Shown here: one piece after another, positions 56,568-64,000 of the stretch | Layout of the letters: the number at the start of each line of letters is the position of its first letter | Position numbering within the stretch: position 1 is the stretch's first letter | Origin: Pollutimonas bauzanensis | GTDB taxonomy: Bacteria; Pseudomonadota; Gammaproteobacteria; Burkholderiales; Burkholderiaceae_B | DNA length: 64,000 nucleotides | Assembly (NCBI RefSeq): GCF_900129885.1 | Contig: NZ_FQXE01000003.1 | Span: 372,001 to 436,000, forward strand | Direction: 5' to 3' | Notes under the pieces: model-generated | The model's input: only the letters and a program-made list of their open reading frames with translations | Databases searched by the model: none | What the model was told of the DNA's origin: nothing | Program-made: the position numbers and the translations under genes

Positions 56568-58343
56568 ATGAAAGCCTTCCGGACCAGCCTGATCCTTCTT
56601 CTGGCCGCGGCTGCCTATCTGGGCCTTGCGCTGGCCGTCGAGAATTCTTATCACCAGTTGATCCTGACCCTGGTGCTGATCTGGGCCAGCTTCGGGCTAT
56701 CGTGGAACATGCTCAGCGGGTATACCGGCCTGGTTTCCTTCGGCCACGCATCATTCTTTGGACTAGGCGCTTACGCGACTGTGCTGGCGCAGATCCATTT
56801 CGGGCTCAGCCCCTGGGTCATGATACCCGTGTCGGGGGTGATCGGCGCCCTGGCCGGCTTGTTGATCGGTCTTCCCACCTTCCGCCTGCGGGGCCACTAT
56901 TTTGCGCTTTCGATGCTCGCGTATCCCTTGGCGCTGCTGTATATATTTGAGTGGCTGGGTCTGCAGGAAGTCACCTTTCCCATGAAGCGCGAGGATCCGG
57001 CGTGGTTCATGCAGTTTTCCGACCCGCGCATCTACACGGCTATCGCGCTTGCCATGCTGCTTCTCTTTATCCAGATTACGCGGCACGTCGAGCGCACGCG
57101 GTTCGGCATGGGCCTGATCGCCATAAAGCAGAACGAGGCCGCCGCCGAAGCCGCCGGCATCGATACGCTAAGGTTGAAACTCAAGGCCATCGCCCTGAGC
57201 GGCGCGATCGCCGGCGCCACCGGCGCCTTTTACGCAGTGGTGTTGCTGGTCGTTACGCCTATCTCGGTATTCGGCATGCTGGTTTCCGCCCAGGCCCTGA
57301 CAGTAGCCATGTTCGGCGGAGTGGGCACGGTATGGGGCCCCATCATAGGCGCCGCGATCCTGATCCCCCTGGGCGAGATTCTCCACGCCGAGCTCGGCTC
57401 CCGATTTCCCGGCATACAGGGGGTCATCCTGGGCGTGGCCATCGTCGTGGTGATCCTGGTCGCCCCGGAAGGCATCTTCTGGAAAGCCAGGGACTCATGG
57501 CGCAAAAGAAGCAAGGGCCTTGCCGCCGGGCCGGCGATTCCGCGGACGGCCGGCCCAGGCAGTTTCGCGGGCGCCGGCCCGGCGCCCTTGGCCAGGCGCG
57601 AACTTTCCGATGAAATCATTCTGGATGTCCAGTCGCTTTCCAGAAGCTTCGGCGGCCTGAAGGCGGTGCAGGACGTCAGCTTCAAGGTGCGCAAGGGCAT
57701 GGTCCTGGGCATTATCGGCCCCAACGGCGCAGGCAAGACGACGCTGTTCAATGTGCTGAATGGCTTCCTGCGGCCCGACGCCGGACGAGTCATCGTCAAT
57801 GGCGTCGACATGGCGGGGCGCAAGCCCCATGCATTATGCGCGGCCGGAGTCGGACGCACATTCCAGGTCATGCGTCCGTTCATGCGCCTGACCGTCGCCC
57901 AGAACGTGAAGGTTGGCGCTTATGTCAAGGCGCGCACCGAACCGGAAGCGGAATCGTTTGCCGCGCGCGCGATTGCACAGCTCGGCTTGTCTGATTGCGC
58001 CGCGCGCCTGGCCTCGACCCTGACGACCAAAGAGCTGCGCTTGATGGAACTGGCCCGGGCGCTGGCGGGGCAACCGCGGCTATTGCTGCTGGACGAAACG
58101 CTTGCGGGATTGGGGCAAAGCGAAATCGATGACGTGATCGCCGGAATACGCTCGCTGTCCGCGGCCGGCATTACGATTGTCATTATCGAACACACCATGC
58201 AAGCCATGGTCCGGCTCGTGGACGAGTTCGTCGTGCTCGATCACGGTGAAGTGCTGGTCGTCGGGCAGCCCCAGGCCATCACGCGGGACAAGCGGGTAAT
58301 CGAGGCCTATCTGGGCAAGAAATGGAGCGCGAGAAATGCTTGA
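56568..58343 (+). CDS. fused ABC permease-ATPase (LivM-LivG fusion)
   Basis: A 591-residue fusion. Residues 1-310 are a LivM permease (SWNMLSGYTGLVSFGHASFFGLGAYATV read in pieces, with about nine membrane segments). A Pro/Ala/Gly-rich linker of about 35 residues follows. Residues 345-591 are a LivG ATPase with Walker A GPNGAGKTT (384-392), Walker B RLLLLDETLAGL and H-loop IIEHTM. The signature region LTTKELRLMELARAL departs from LSGGQ, as is common in LivG. The fusion fixes one permease to one ATPase. Confidence 0.9.
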   Translation: MKAFRTSLILLLAAAAYLGLALAVENSYHQLILTLVLIWASFGLSWNMLSGYTGLVSFGHASFFGLGAYATVLAQIHFGLSPWVMIPVSGVIGALAGLLIGLPTFRLRGHYFALSMLAYPLALLYIFEWLGLQEVTFPMKREDPAWFMQFSDPRIYTAIALAMLLLFIQITRHVERTRFGMGLIAIKQNEAAAEAAGIDTLRLKLKAIALSGAIAGATGAFYAVVLLVVTPISVFGMLVSAQALTVAMFGGVGTVWGPIIGAAILIPLGEILHAELGSRFPGIQGVILGVAIVVVILVAPEGIFWKARDSWRKRSKGLAAGPAIPRTAGPGSFAGAGPAPLARRELSDEIILDVQSLSRSFGGLKAVQDVSFKVRKGMVLGIIGPNGAGKTTLFNVLNGFLRPDAGRVIVNGVDMAGRKPHALCAAGVGRTFQVMRPFMRLTVAQNVKVGAYVKARTEPEAESFAARAIAQLGLSDCAARLASTLTTKELRLMELARALAGQPRLLLLDETLAGLGQSEIDDVIAGIRSLSAAGITIVIIEHTMQAMVRLVDEFVVLDHGEVLVVGQPQAITRDKRVIEAYLGKKWSARNA

Positions 58344-59043
58344 AATCAGGCAGCTCGTGGCGGGCTACTCCGCCATACCCGTCCTCCAGCATGTGGACGT
58401 GACGGTGAACGACGGCGAATTCGTGTCCATCGTCGGTCCCAATGGCGCGGGCAAGAGCACCTTGTTCAAGACGATTTCCGGGTCCGTGCGGGCGATGTCG
58501 GGCTCCATACGATTCGATGGGCGCGACCTCCTTGCCGTGGAGCCGTGGCGCCGGCCGCATCTGGGCATCGCGCACGTGCCCGAAGGAAGGCAGGTTTTCG
58601 CCTCCATGACGGTGCTGGAAAACCTGGAGATGGGCGCATACACGGATGCCGGCCGCCGCGACTGGAGCCGCAATCTGGAACGCATCTATGAATGGCTGCC
58701 TGTCTTGAAACAGCGCTCGGCGCAATTGGCCGGAACATTGTCGGGCGGCGAGCAACAGATGGTGGCCATCGGCCGGGGCCTGGCGTCTTCGCCGCGGCTC
58801 TTGATGCTCGACGAGCCCTCGATGGGTTTATCCCCGGCAATCGCGGACTTCATTTTCGATCGGCTGATGGACATACGCAAGGAGGCAAAGCTGACCATCC
58901 TGCTCGTGGAGCAGCGGGTGGCGGAGGCGCTGCAGTTCGCCGACCATGGCTATGTGCTCGAAACGGGCAGGGTGGTGCTGGAAGGAAGCAATGAAACATT
59001 ACAGGCGGATGATCGTGTCCGCCGGGCGTATCTCGGGATGTAA
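58336..59043 (+). CDS. branched-chain-type ABC transporter ATPase (LivF family)
   Basis: A 235-residue ATPase. Walker A GPNGAGKST (34-42), signature LSGGEQQM, Walker B RLLMLDEPSMGLSP and H-loop LLVEQRV are all present. It overlaps the fused gene by 8 bases, so translation is coupled. It is the second nucleotide-binding subunit of the importer. Confidence 0.92.
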   Translation: MLEIRQLVAGYSAIPVLQHVDVTVNDGEFVSIVGPNGAGKSTLFKTISGSVRAMSGSIRFDGRDLLAVEPWRRPHLGIAHVPEGRQVFASMTVLENLEMGAYTDAGRRDWSRNLERIYEWLPVLKQRSAQLAGTLSGGEQQMVAIGRGLASSPRLLMLDEPSMGLSPAIADFIFDRLMDIRKEAKLTILLVEQRVAEALQFADHGYVLETGRVVLEGSNETLQADDRVRRAYLGM

Positions 59044-59087
59044 ATCCGGGTTGAACCCGCGCCAGCGGGAAACAAGAGGAGACGACG

Positions 59088-60317
59088 ATGAAGAGATTTA
59101 CCAATGCAGGCCTTGGCGCCGCCATGGCCTTGTCGATAGGCATGCTGGCCTCGAATTATGCATCGGCCGCCCGGGCGGCCGATGCGCCGCCCGTTGCGGT
59201 CGGCCTGATCGCGCCCATGTCCGGCCTTTATGCGCGCTACGGGCAAGTGATGCGCATGGGCGCCGAAATGGCCATCAAAGACATCAACGATAAAGGCGGA
59301 ATCAACGCTCTGGGCGGCGCCAAACTGAAACTGGAGGTCATCGATTCCGGCGATACCACCGAGAAAGCCAAGAGCGCCGCCCAGCGCATGGTGGCGGACT
59401 ATCCCAATCTGGTGGCGGGCACCGGCGCGTATCTCAGTTCGTTCACGCTGGCGGTGACCGAGGTCACCGAACGCGCGAAGCTTCCCATGTTGACCTTGTC
59501 GTATTCGGATCAAATTACCAACCGCGGGTTCAAATACATATTCCAGACCTCGGCGACGGCGGGCAAGCAGGCTGAAATCGCATTGCCGACCATTTTGAGT
59601 CTGGCTGAAAAGGCATCGGGCAAACGCCCCAGAACCGTCGCCGTCATTACCGATAATACGGCCGCGTCATTGTCGTCCGTCAAGGCCATGAAAGAAGGGC
59701 TGCTCGAAAAGAACGGCCTGACGCTGGTCGTCGACGAAACGTTCACGCCGCCGCTGGCGGACGCGTCGTCGCTCATACAGCAAGTCAGGTCGCGCCGTCC
59801 GGACCTGGTTTTCTTCCTGCCCACGGTCATTTCCGATGCCAAGCTGATCCTCGAGAAAATGAACGAGATGAATGTGCGCGTGCCGGTGATTTCGTTTGGC
59901 ATCGCGATCGCCGAGCCCGAAGTGCTCAATACGGTAAGTCCGCAACTGCTCAACGGCGTGATGTCGGCGGTGGCCAACTGGGGGACCAAGGGGCAGGAGG
60001 CCCTGATCCAGCGCATGAAGACGGAATACAAGGAGCCCTGGATGACGCAAAACGCCATTTCCACCTATGGCGATATGTGGATCATCAAGGCGGCGCTGGA
60101 AAAGGCCGGCAAGGCGGATCGGGAAGCGATGGCGCAGGCCCTGCGCACAATGGACGAAGGAAAGTCTCCTTACTTTCCGGGCGGCGAACTGAAATTCGAT
60201 CAGGCGGGCCACCGTCTCGGCGCCAGCCTGACCGTGATTCAGTGGCAGGATGGGGTTCCCGTTACGGTCTTTCCGGAGGATCTCGCTCTGGCCAAGCCCA
60301 TTTGGCCCGGAAAGTGA
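59088..60317 (+). CDS. branched-chain-type ABC transporter substrate-binding protein
   Basis: A 409-residue periplasmic protein with a signal peptide (GAAMALSIGMLASNYASA, then ARAADA) and the type-1 periplasmic fold (VAVGLIAPMSGLYARYGQVM, then INDKGGINALGGAKLKLE). GAGGAG lies before the ATG. It supplies substrate to the LivH/LivM-G/LivF channel. The ligand cannot be read from sequence, but probably feeds the dehydrogenase/PrpD pathway upstream. Confidence 0.9.
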   Translation: MKRFTNAGLGAAMALSIGMLASNYASAARAADAPPVAVGLIAPMSGLYARYGQVMRMGAEMAIKDINDKGGINALGGAKLKLEVIDSGDTTEKAKSAAQRMVADYPNLVAGTGAYLSSFTLAVTEVTERAKLPMLTLSYSDQITNRGFKYIFQTSATAGKQAEIALPTILSLAEKASGKRPRTVAVITDNTAASLSSVKAMKEGLLEKNGLTLVVDETFTPPLADASSLIQQVRSRRPDLVFFLPTVISDAKLILEKMNEMNVRVPVISFGIAIAEPEVLNTVSPQLLNGVMSAVANWGTKGQEALIQRMKTEYKEPWMTQNAISTYGDMWIIKAALEKAGKADREAMAQALRTMDEGKSPYFPGGELKFDQAGHRLGASLTVIQWQDGVPVTVFPEDLALAKPIWPGK

Positions 60318-60368
60318 CCAGCGACGCGGAGTCCCCGGCCCGGCAAGGGCCCGGCCGGCGCCGCCTGG

Positions 60369-61295
60369 TCAGGCAGGAGGCGACCACCGTCCTTGCTCGA
60401 CCAGCTGCTGCACCAGCTGCCTTACGTAAATCATCAGGTCGCGCGAGGCCTTGGTCGATGGCCGCTGCGTGGAGGAGGCCACCACGAGGCTGCGGGTGAT
60501 GGTGGGCTCGACGATCTTCCAATAGCGAATCCGGCGGCTGGTAATCAGTTCATGGGCGCTGGAGTACGACAAAATGGTGTAGTAGCCCACGCCGTGCTCG
60601 ATCAGGCTCAGGGTGGACGACATCGCGTCCATCTCGAGCTGGATATTGGGCGTGACGCCGGCTTTGTCGAGATATTCATCGATCAGTATGCGCAGCCCAT
60701 GCGGCCGGTTCGGGAGAATCAGCGGGATGCTGCGCAAGTTCGACGCGCGTATCGGCCCTTCCCCGGCCCTGGCCGGGTCATTGATGGGGCCCAGCAAAAA
60801 CAGCTCGTCGGTGAGCAGCGGATCGCTGGCCAGCATGCCGTTGTACCGGGTGTGATAAAGAATGGCGATGTCCAGGCGGCCCGTCATCAGCCATTCCTGA
60901 ACGTGTCCGCTGAAACCTTCCATGATGCCCAGCGATACATGGGGAAACGCGTTCTGGAATTTTTCCACCAGCGGCGCAGCCAGCACGGCCTGCACCGAAG
61001 GCGGCATGCCTATCAGTACACGCCCCGAGGGTTCGCTGCCCAGTGCGGCCAGTTCTTTCTTGGCCGCCGCGGCGGTGTCCAGGATACCTCGCGCATATTG
61101 TTCAAAGCGCTTTCCCGCCTCACTGAGCACGACGCCATGGCCGGTGCGGTGATAAAGGGCGACGCCCAGCTCTTGCTCCAGGGCCTTGATCTGCCGGCTT
61201 AGAACGGGCTGAGCGACGGAAATGCGCAATGACGCACGCGAAAACGATTTGAAATCGGCAATCGCGAGGAAGTATTCCATTTGCCTTAGTTCCAT
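60369..61295 (-). CDS. LysR family transcriptional regulator
   Basis: A 308-residue regulator. The N-terminal winged helix (about residues 1-60: LRQMEYFLAIADFKSFSRAS, then ISVAQPVLSRQIKALEQELG) is followed by an effector-binding domain with the usual VLIGMPPSVQAVLAAPL opening. It is convergent with the ABC transporter operon rather than divergent, so control of that operon is likely but not the standard arrangement. Effector unknown. Confidence 0.88.
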   Translation of the reverse strand: MELRQMEYFLAIADFKSFSRASLRISVAQPVLSRQIKALEQELGVALYHRTGHGVVLSEAGKRFEQYARGILDTAAAAKKELAALGSEPSGRVLIGMPPSVQAVLAAPLVEKFQNAFPHVSLGIMEGFSGHVQEWLMTGRLDIAILYHTRYNGMLASDPLLTDELFLLGPINDPARAGEGPIRASNLRSIPLILPNRPHGLRILIDEYLDKAGVTPNIQLEMDAMSSTLSLIEHGVGYYTILSYSSAHELITSRRIRYWKIVEPTITRSLVVASSTQRPSTKASRDLMIYVRQLVQQLVEQGRWSPPA

Positions 61296-61381
61296 AGCCC
61301 CTTATATACAACGTTGATTTTCTCCGCTATGGGTGCTTGTACCGGGGCGGCCGCAAGGCTTACGTCTTCCGCATATACGCA

Positions 61382-61410
61382 AAAAAGCCTGCCGATATGG
61401 CAGGCTTTTT
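61382..61410. terminator. bidirectional intrinsic terminator
   Basis: AAAAAGCCTGCC (61382-61393) and GGCAGGCTTTTT (61399-61410) form a 12 bp stem with loop GATAT, giving T-runs in both directions. On the minus strand it ends the transcript of the 77-residue protein and insulates lysR. Confidence 0.9.
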
Positions 61411-61444
61411 AGTACAAGCAGCGCTGGATTTGCTTTGGCGCCGC

Positions 61445-61678
61445 TTACCAGGCCGTACGCGTGTAGCGGGCGTCTTTGGCGCGGGCTTCGTCAAGGGCGC
61501 GCGTCACATCGATCATATAGCCGGCAAAAGCCTTGAAGCCTGCTTTCAGGCCGCCAAATGCCTGTTTGCCCAGGGTAACGATCGAAACTGCCTCACCATT
61601 GCTCCACGAGTCGCGCATGATGTCGCGTTCGAGAGAATCGCTCAGGCGGCTGTACTGGTTGTAAGAAAGATTCGACAT
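61445..61678 (-). CDS. small conserved-looking protein of unknown function, 77 residues
   Basis: A compact, soluble 77-residue protein (begins MSNLSYNQYSRLSDSLERDI; Trp25 and terminal Trp77). It has no signal peptide, membrane segment or metal motif. AAAGGTGAG lies upstream of the ATG. It has its own TATAAT, a 15 bp dyad at the promoter and a strong terminator, so it is a free-standing, regulated gene. I do not recognise the family. Confidence 0.75.
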   Translation of the reverse strand: MSNLSYNQYSRLSDSLERDIMRDSWSNGEAVSIVTLGKQAFGGLKAGFKAFAGYMIDVTRALDEARAKDARYTRTAW

Positions 61679-61718
61679 AATTACTCACCTTTAAAAGAGC
61701 TGTGTGCTGACATGAGTA

Positions 61719-61759
61719 ATTATAGGGTTTACCCTAGGATATAGCTAGGGTAAACCCTA
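61719..61759 (-). promoter_or_regulatory. promoter -10 and 15 bp inverted repeat of the small-protein gene
   Basis: TAGGGTTTACCCTAG (61723-61737) mirrors CTAGGGTAAACCCTA (61745-61759) around a 7-base centre. It abuts a TATAAT (minus strand, 61719-61724) 40 bases before the start. No good -35 is present, since the dyad occupies that place. A repressor or activator binding there would control the gene. Confidence 0.6.
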
Positions 61760-61821
61760 ATCTTTTTTAAATGCCGGGAAAGTGGTGTTTATCCGCCACA
61801 AAATAACTTGAGGATATGCTT

Positions 61822-61886
61822 GCCAAGCCAAGCCAAGCCAAGCCAAGCCAAGCCAAGCCGAGCCAAGCCGAGCCAAGCCAAGCCAA
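61822..61886. repeat. pentanucleotide microsatellite (GCCAA), 13 copies
   Basis: Thirteen consecutive five-base units, eleven GCCAA and two GCCGA (units 8 and 10). It lies between the promoter of the small-protein gene and the stop of the crotonase gene (61937). Arrays like this gain or lose units by slipped-strand replication. Confidence 0.95.
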
Positions 61887-61936
61887 GCTGGCTGATGGCT
61901 GATGGCGGGCGACGTCCAGCGGCGCGCCTTCGCCCT

Positions 61937-62680
61937 TCAGTCAGCCTTGCGCTCGAAAAAGCGCCGAAACGCAGCCTGGGCTTCATCGCTTTGCAAGCGT
62001 TCGCTGAAAAGGTCCCGTTCCTTGTCGAAACTGCGCATCAGGTCGGCGCGGCCGGGTTCGCGCAGCATGCGCTTGGATATCCTGAGCGCCTGCGCCGGCT
62101 GCTTGTCCAGCGCTGCGGCCGTCGCCCGGGCAAGGCTCAAGGCCTGGCCGGCGGGGGCGACGCCTGTAATGAAACCACTGTCCCAGGCCTGCGCGGCGCT
62201 GAACGGTTGTCCCAGCAGCAGCCATTCAGCGGCGCGGCGCGCTCCGACGAGCTGGCCCAGCAGCGTGCTGGAGCCGCCTTCGGGGCATAGCCCCAATGAC
62301 ACGAACGGCATGCTGAACAGCGCCGTCTCGCCGGCATAGACGAAATCGCAGTGCTGCAGCAGCGTCGCCCCCACGCCGATGGCGTGGCCTTCGACCGCCG
62401 CGATCACCGGCACGTCGATATTGGCCAGGGTGCGCAGAAAGGCCAGGGCGGGGCTGTCGGCAATGCCGCGCCTGGCCGCCTGGAATTCGCTCAAATCATT
62501 GCCGGCCGTGAAGCAATCGCCGGCGCCGGTCAGGATCACGGCGCGGCAGCCGGGATCGGCCTGGGCTTTTTGCAGGCCCTGATCCAGCGCCTGGTACATG
62601 GTGCCGGTCAGGGCATTGCGCCGTTCGGGGCGATCGATGGTGAGGGTCAGGCAGCGCCCGTCCAGGCTGCTGACTATCAT
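61937..62680 (-). CDS. crotonase-family protein, probably an enoyl-CoA isomerase type
   Basis: A 247-residue crotonase fold with oxyanion-hole segments [11 protein letters not shown] and [12 protein letters not shown]. The first catalytic Glu of hydratases (GGCELA) is replaced by Ala (VGATLL), while the later CPEGGSS resembles the active-site region of delta3-delta2-enoyl-CoA isomerases. The ATG at 62680 overlaps the nitronate monooxygenase stop by 4 bases; the longer upstream frame is a shadow of that gene. Confidence 0.78.
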   Translation of the reverse strand: MIVSSLDGRCLTLTIDRPERRNALTGTMYQALDQGLQKAQADPGCRAVILTGAGDCFTAGNDLSEFQAARRGIADSPALAFLRTLANIDVPVIAAVEGHAIGVGATLLQHCDFVYAGETALFSMPFVSLGLCPEGGSSTLLGQLVGARRAAEWLLLGQPFSAAQAWDSGFITGVAPAGQALSLARATAAALDKQPAQALRISKRMLREPGRADLMRSFDKERDLFSERLQSDEAQAAFRRFFERKAD

Positions 62681-63657
62681 GCGCAGGCTCCCGCGAACGA
62701 GTCTTTGAGGGACAGGCAGGCCTGCACGTATTCCTGCTTGAGCTTGTCGACGATATGCTCGACCGGCAGGATGCTGTCTATGCTGCCTACCCCCTGGCCG
62801 GCGCCCCAGATGTCGCGCCACGCCTTGGTCCTGCTGCTGCCGAAATCGATGAGATCGGTGTTGGCGGCGGAGAGATTGTCCGGGTCCAGTCCGGCCGCCT
62901 CGATGCTGGGCTTGAGATAGTTGCCGGGAATGCCGGTGAAAAAGGGCGTGTAGAGGATATCGCTGGCCTGGGCCCGGACCAGCATCTGCTTGTAGGCTTC
63001 CTGGGCTTGCGCCTCGCGGCTGGCAATGAAGCGTGTGCCTATGTAGGCGAAATCGGCTCCCATTGCGCGCGCCGCCAGCACGTCCTGGCCGCGGGTGATG
63101 GCGCCCGACAAGGCGATGGGGCCGTCAAAGATCCTGCGCACTTCGGCCAGCAGGGCAAAGGGGCTGAGGGTGCCCGCGTGGCCGCCGGCGCCCGAGCACA
63201 CCAGGATCAGGCCGTCCACCCCGGCGTCCAGCGCCTTGCGGGCATGGCGCAAGGTGGTCACGTCATGGAAGACCTTGCCGCCCCAGCCATGCACGGCGTC
63301 GACCACCTCGTTGGGCGCGCGCAGGCTGGTGATGATGAGCGGCACTTTGTGCTCGGCGCATACGGCCAGGTCTTCCTGCACGCGGTCATTGGATTTGTGG
63401 ATGATGTGATTGATGGCATAGGGCGCGACGATGCGGCCGGGCTCGCGGCGCCTGAGGTCCGCCAGGGCGGTGTCGATCTGGGTCAGCCATTGCGCCAGCC
63501 TGCTTTGGGGCCGCGCATTGAGCGCCGGCATGGACCCGATGATGCCGCTGGCGCATTGGGCGATCACCAGCTCGGGGCCGGACACAATAAACATCGGCGC
63601 CGATATGACCGGCAAGGAAAGCTGCTGGTAAAGCTGTGTGACAGTGCTGCGGGGCAT
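62677..63657 (-). CDS. nitronate monooxygenase family flavoprotein
   Basis: A 326-residue TIM-barrel FMN enzyme. [20 protein letters not shown], then [18 protein letters not shown], and then [20 protein letters not shown] are typical of nitronate monooxygenase (2-nitropropane dioxygenase) and related enzymes. GGAG lies upstream of the ATG at 63657, so the longer frame from 63732 is not used. It is coupled to the crotonase and divergent from a CoA-transferase gene. Confidence 0.87.
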   Translation of the reverse strand: MPRSTVTQLYQQLSLPVISAPMFIVSGPELVIAQCASGIIGSMPALNARPQSRLAQWLTQIDTALADLRRREPGRIVAPYAINHIIHKSNDRVQEDLAVCAEHKVPLIITSLRAPNEVVDAVHGWGGKVFHDVTTLRHARKALDAGVDGLILVCSGAGGHAGTLSPFALLAEVRRIFDGPIALSGAITRGQDVLAARAMGADFAYIGTRFIASREAQAQEAYKQMLVRAQASDILYTPFFTGIPGNYLKPSIEAAGLDPDNLSAANTDLIDFGSSRTKAWRDIWGAGQGVGSIDSILPVEHIVDKLKQEYVQACLSLKDSFAGACA

Positions 63658-63837
63658 TCGGCGGGTCTCCTGGAATGGGGTGGCGCAGCGCCGCGTGGCG
63701 TCGGGACGCGACTCGCGGTGCGCCGCTGCCATATTCTAGGGCCAAATCGGTCGCCTGATGAGACGCCGCGGCGTGGCGCGGGCGCTCATGCGCCAGATGA
63801 GGCAAAATACCGCTTTTACTTGCTGCGCGGTTCACTC

Positions 63838-64000
63838 ATGTCTTTACGTCCTGCCCCCCTTACCGGAATTCGTGTTTTAGACCTTACCCGCGTGCTGGCC
63901 GGGCCATGGTGCACCCAGAACCTCGCCGACCTCGGCGCCGAAGTCATCAAAATCGAGAGGCCCGGCGCCGGCGACGATACCCGCGGCTGGGGGCCTCCCT
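63838..64000 (+). CDS. CaiB/BaiF family CoA transferase, N-terminal fragment
   Basis: The first 54 codons of a gene cut by the window end. The N-terminus [19 protein letters not shown], then [20 protein letters not shown] is the classic start of class III CoA transferases, which move CoA between acids and acyl-CoAs. Divergent from the nitronate monooxygenase and crotonase genes, which also fit acyl-CoA metabolism. Confidence 0.88.
   Translation, partial: MSLRPAPLTGIRVLDLTRVLAGPWCTQNLADLGAEVIKIERPGAGDDTRGWGPP

Noticed and set aside
61789-61986. A repeat protein with LGLAW units encoded by the microsatellite on the minus strand
   Set aside because: The frame is just the translation of GCCAA repeats, overlaps the crotonase end and has no ribosome binding site.

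Overview
The window is GC-rich chromosomal DNA of a betaproteobacterium, most likely family Alcaligenaceae (Bordetella, Achromobacter or Pusillimonas type). This is inferred from three things: the hemA-prfA-prmC-grxD-ubiX and atpIBEFHAGDC-(Fis-like)-hemE-priA-rep gene orders, an orphan Bug-type solute-binding protein, and a giant DUF3739-type filamentous hemagglutinin. No phage, transposase, integrase or CRISPR array was seen.

Layout. (1) 1-2897: end of an operon for an unusual cbb3-type terminal oxidase (CcoN end, CcoO, a monoheme cytochrome c, a SCO copper chaperone and a small membrane protein). (2) 2941-4103: a TetR regulator with its own promoter and two operator dyads, followed by a DUF1348 protein. 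(3) 4158-9519: a catabolic module made of a Bug solute-binding protein, an AcnA-like aconitase and a metal-dependent amidohydrolase, divergent from a GntR/HutC regulator. (4) 9561-12159: a MarR regulator translationally coupled to a FUSC exporter. (5) 12338-27684: a cell-surface-signalling set (free STN-domain protein, FecI-like sigma factor, FecR) followed by a 12.8 kb gene for a 4271-residue two-partner-secretion exoprotein. (6) 27691-37362: tRNA-Phe and a housekeeping block (hemA, prfA, prmC, grxD, ubiX, ttcA, folB, a flavoprotein, an M61 peptidase, an enoyl-CoA hydratase). (7) 37477-51692: the complete ATP synthase operon, a Fis-like protein, hemE, an AT-rich segment with a perfect DnaA box, priA and a Rep-type helicase. 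(8) 52009-61295: a second catabolic module (hydroxyacid dehydrogenase, carboxymuconolactone decarboxylase-like protein, SDR, MmgE/PrpD) with a branched-chain-type ABC transporter that has a fused permease-ATPase, plus a LysR regulator. (9) 61382-64000: a 77-residue protein gene with a 15 bp dyad at its promoter, a 13-copy pentanucleotide microsatellite, a crotonase-nitronate monooxygenase pair, and the start of a CaiB-type CoA transferase.

How the parts work together. The core blocks supply heme (hemA, hemE), respiration (the oxidase), ATP synthesis, translation termination (prfA, prmC) and replication restart (priA, rep). The two accessory catabolic modules pair uptake proteins with dehydratases, hydrolases or dehydrogenases and local regulators; their substrates cannot be read from sequence. 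The most interesting accessory system is the sigma/anti-sigma/STN module that appears to control a giant adhesin-like exoprotein without an adjacent TpsB transporter.
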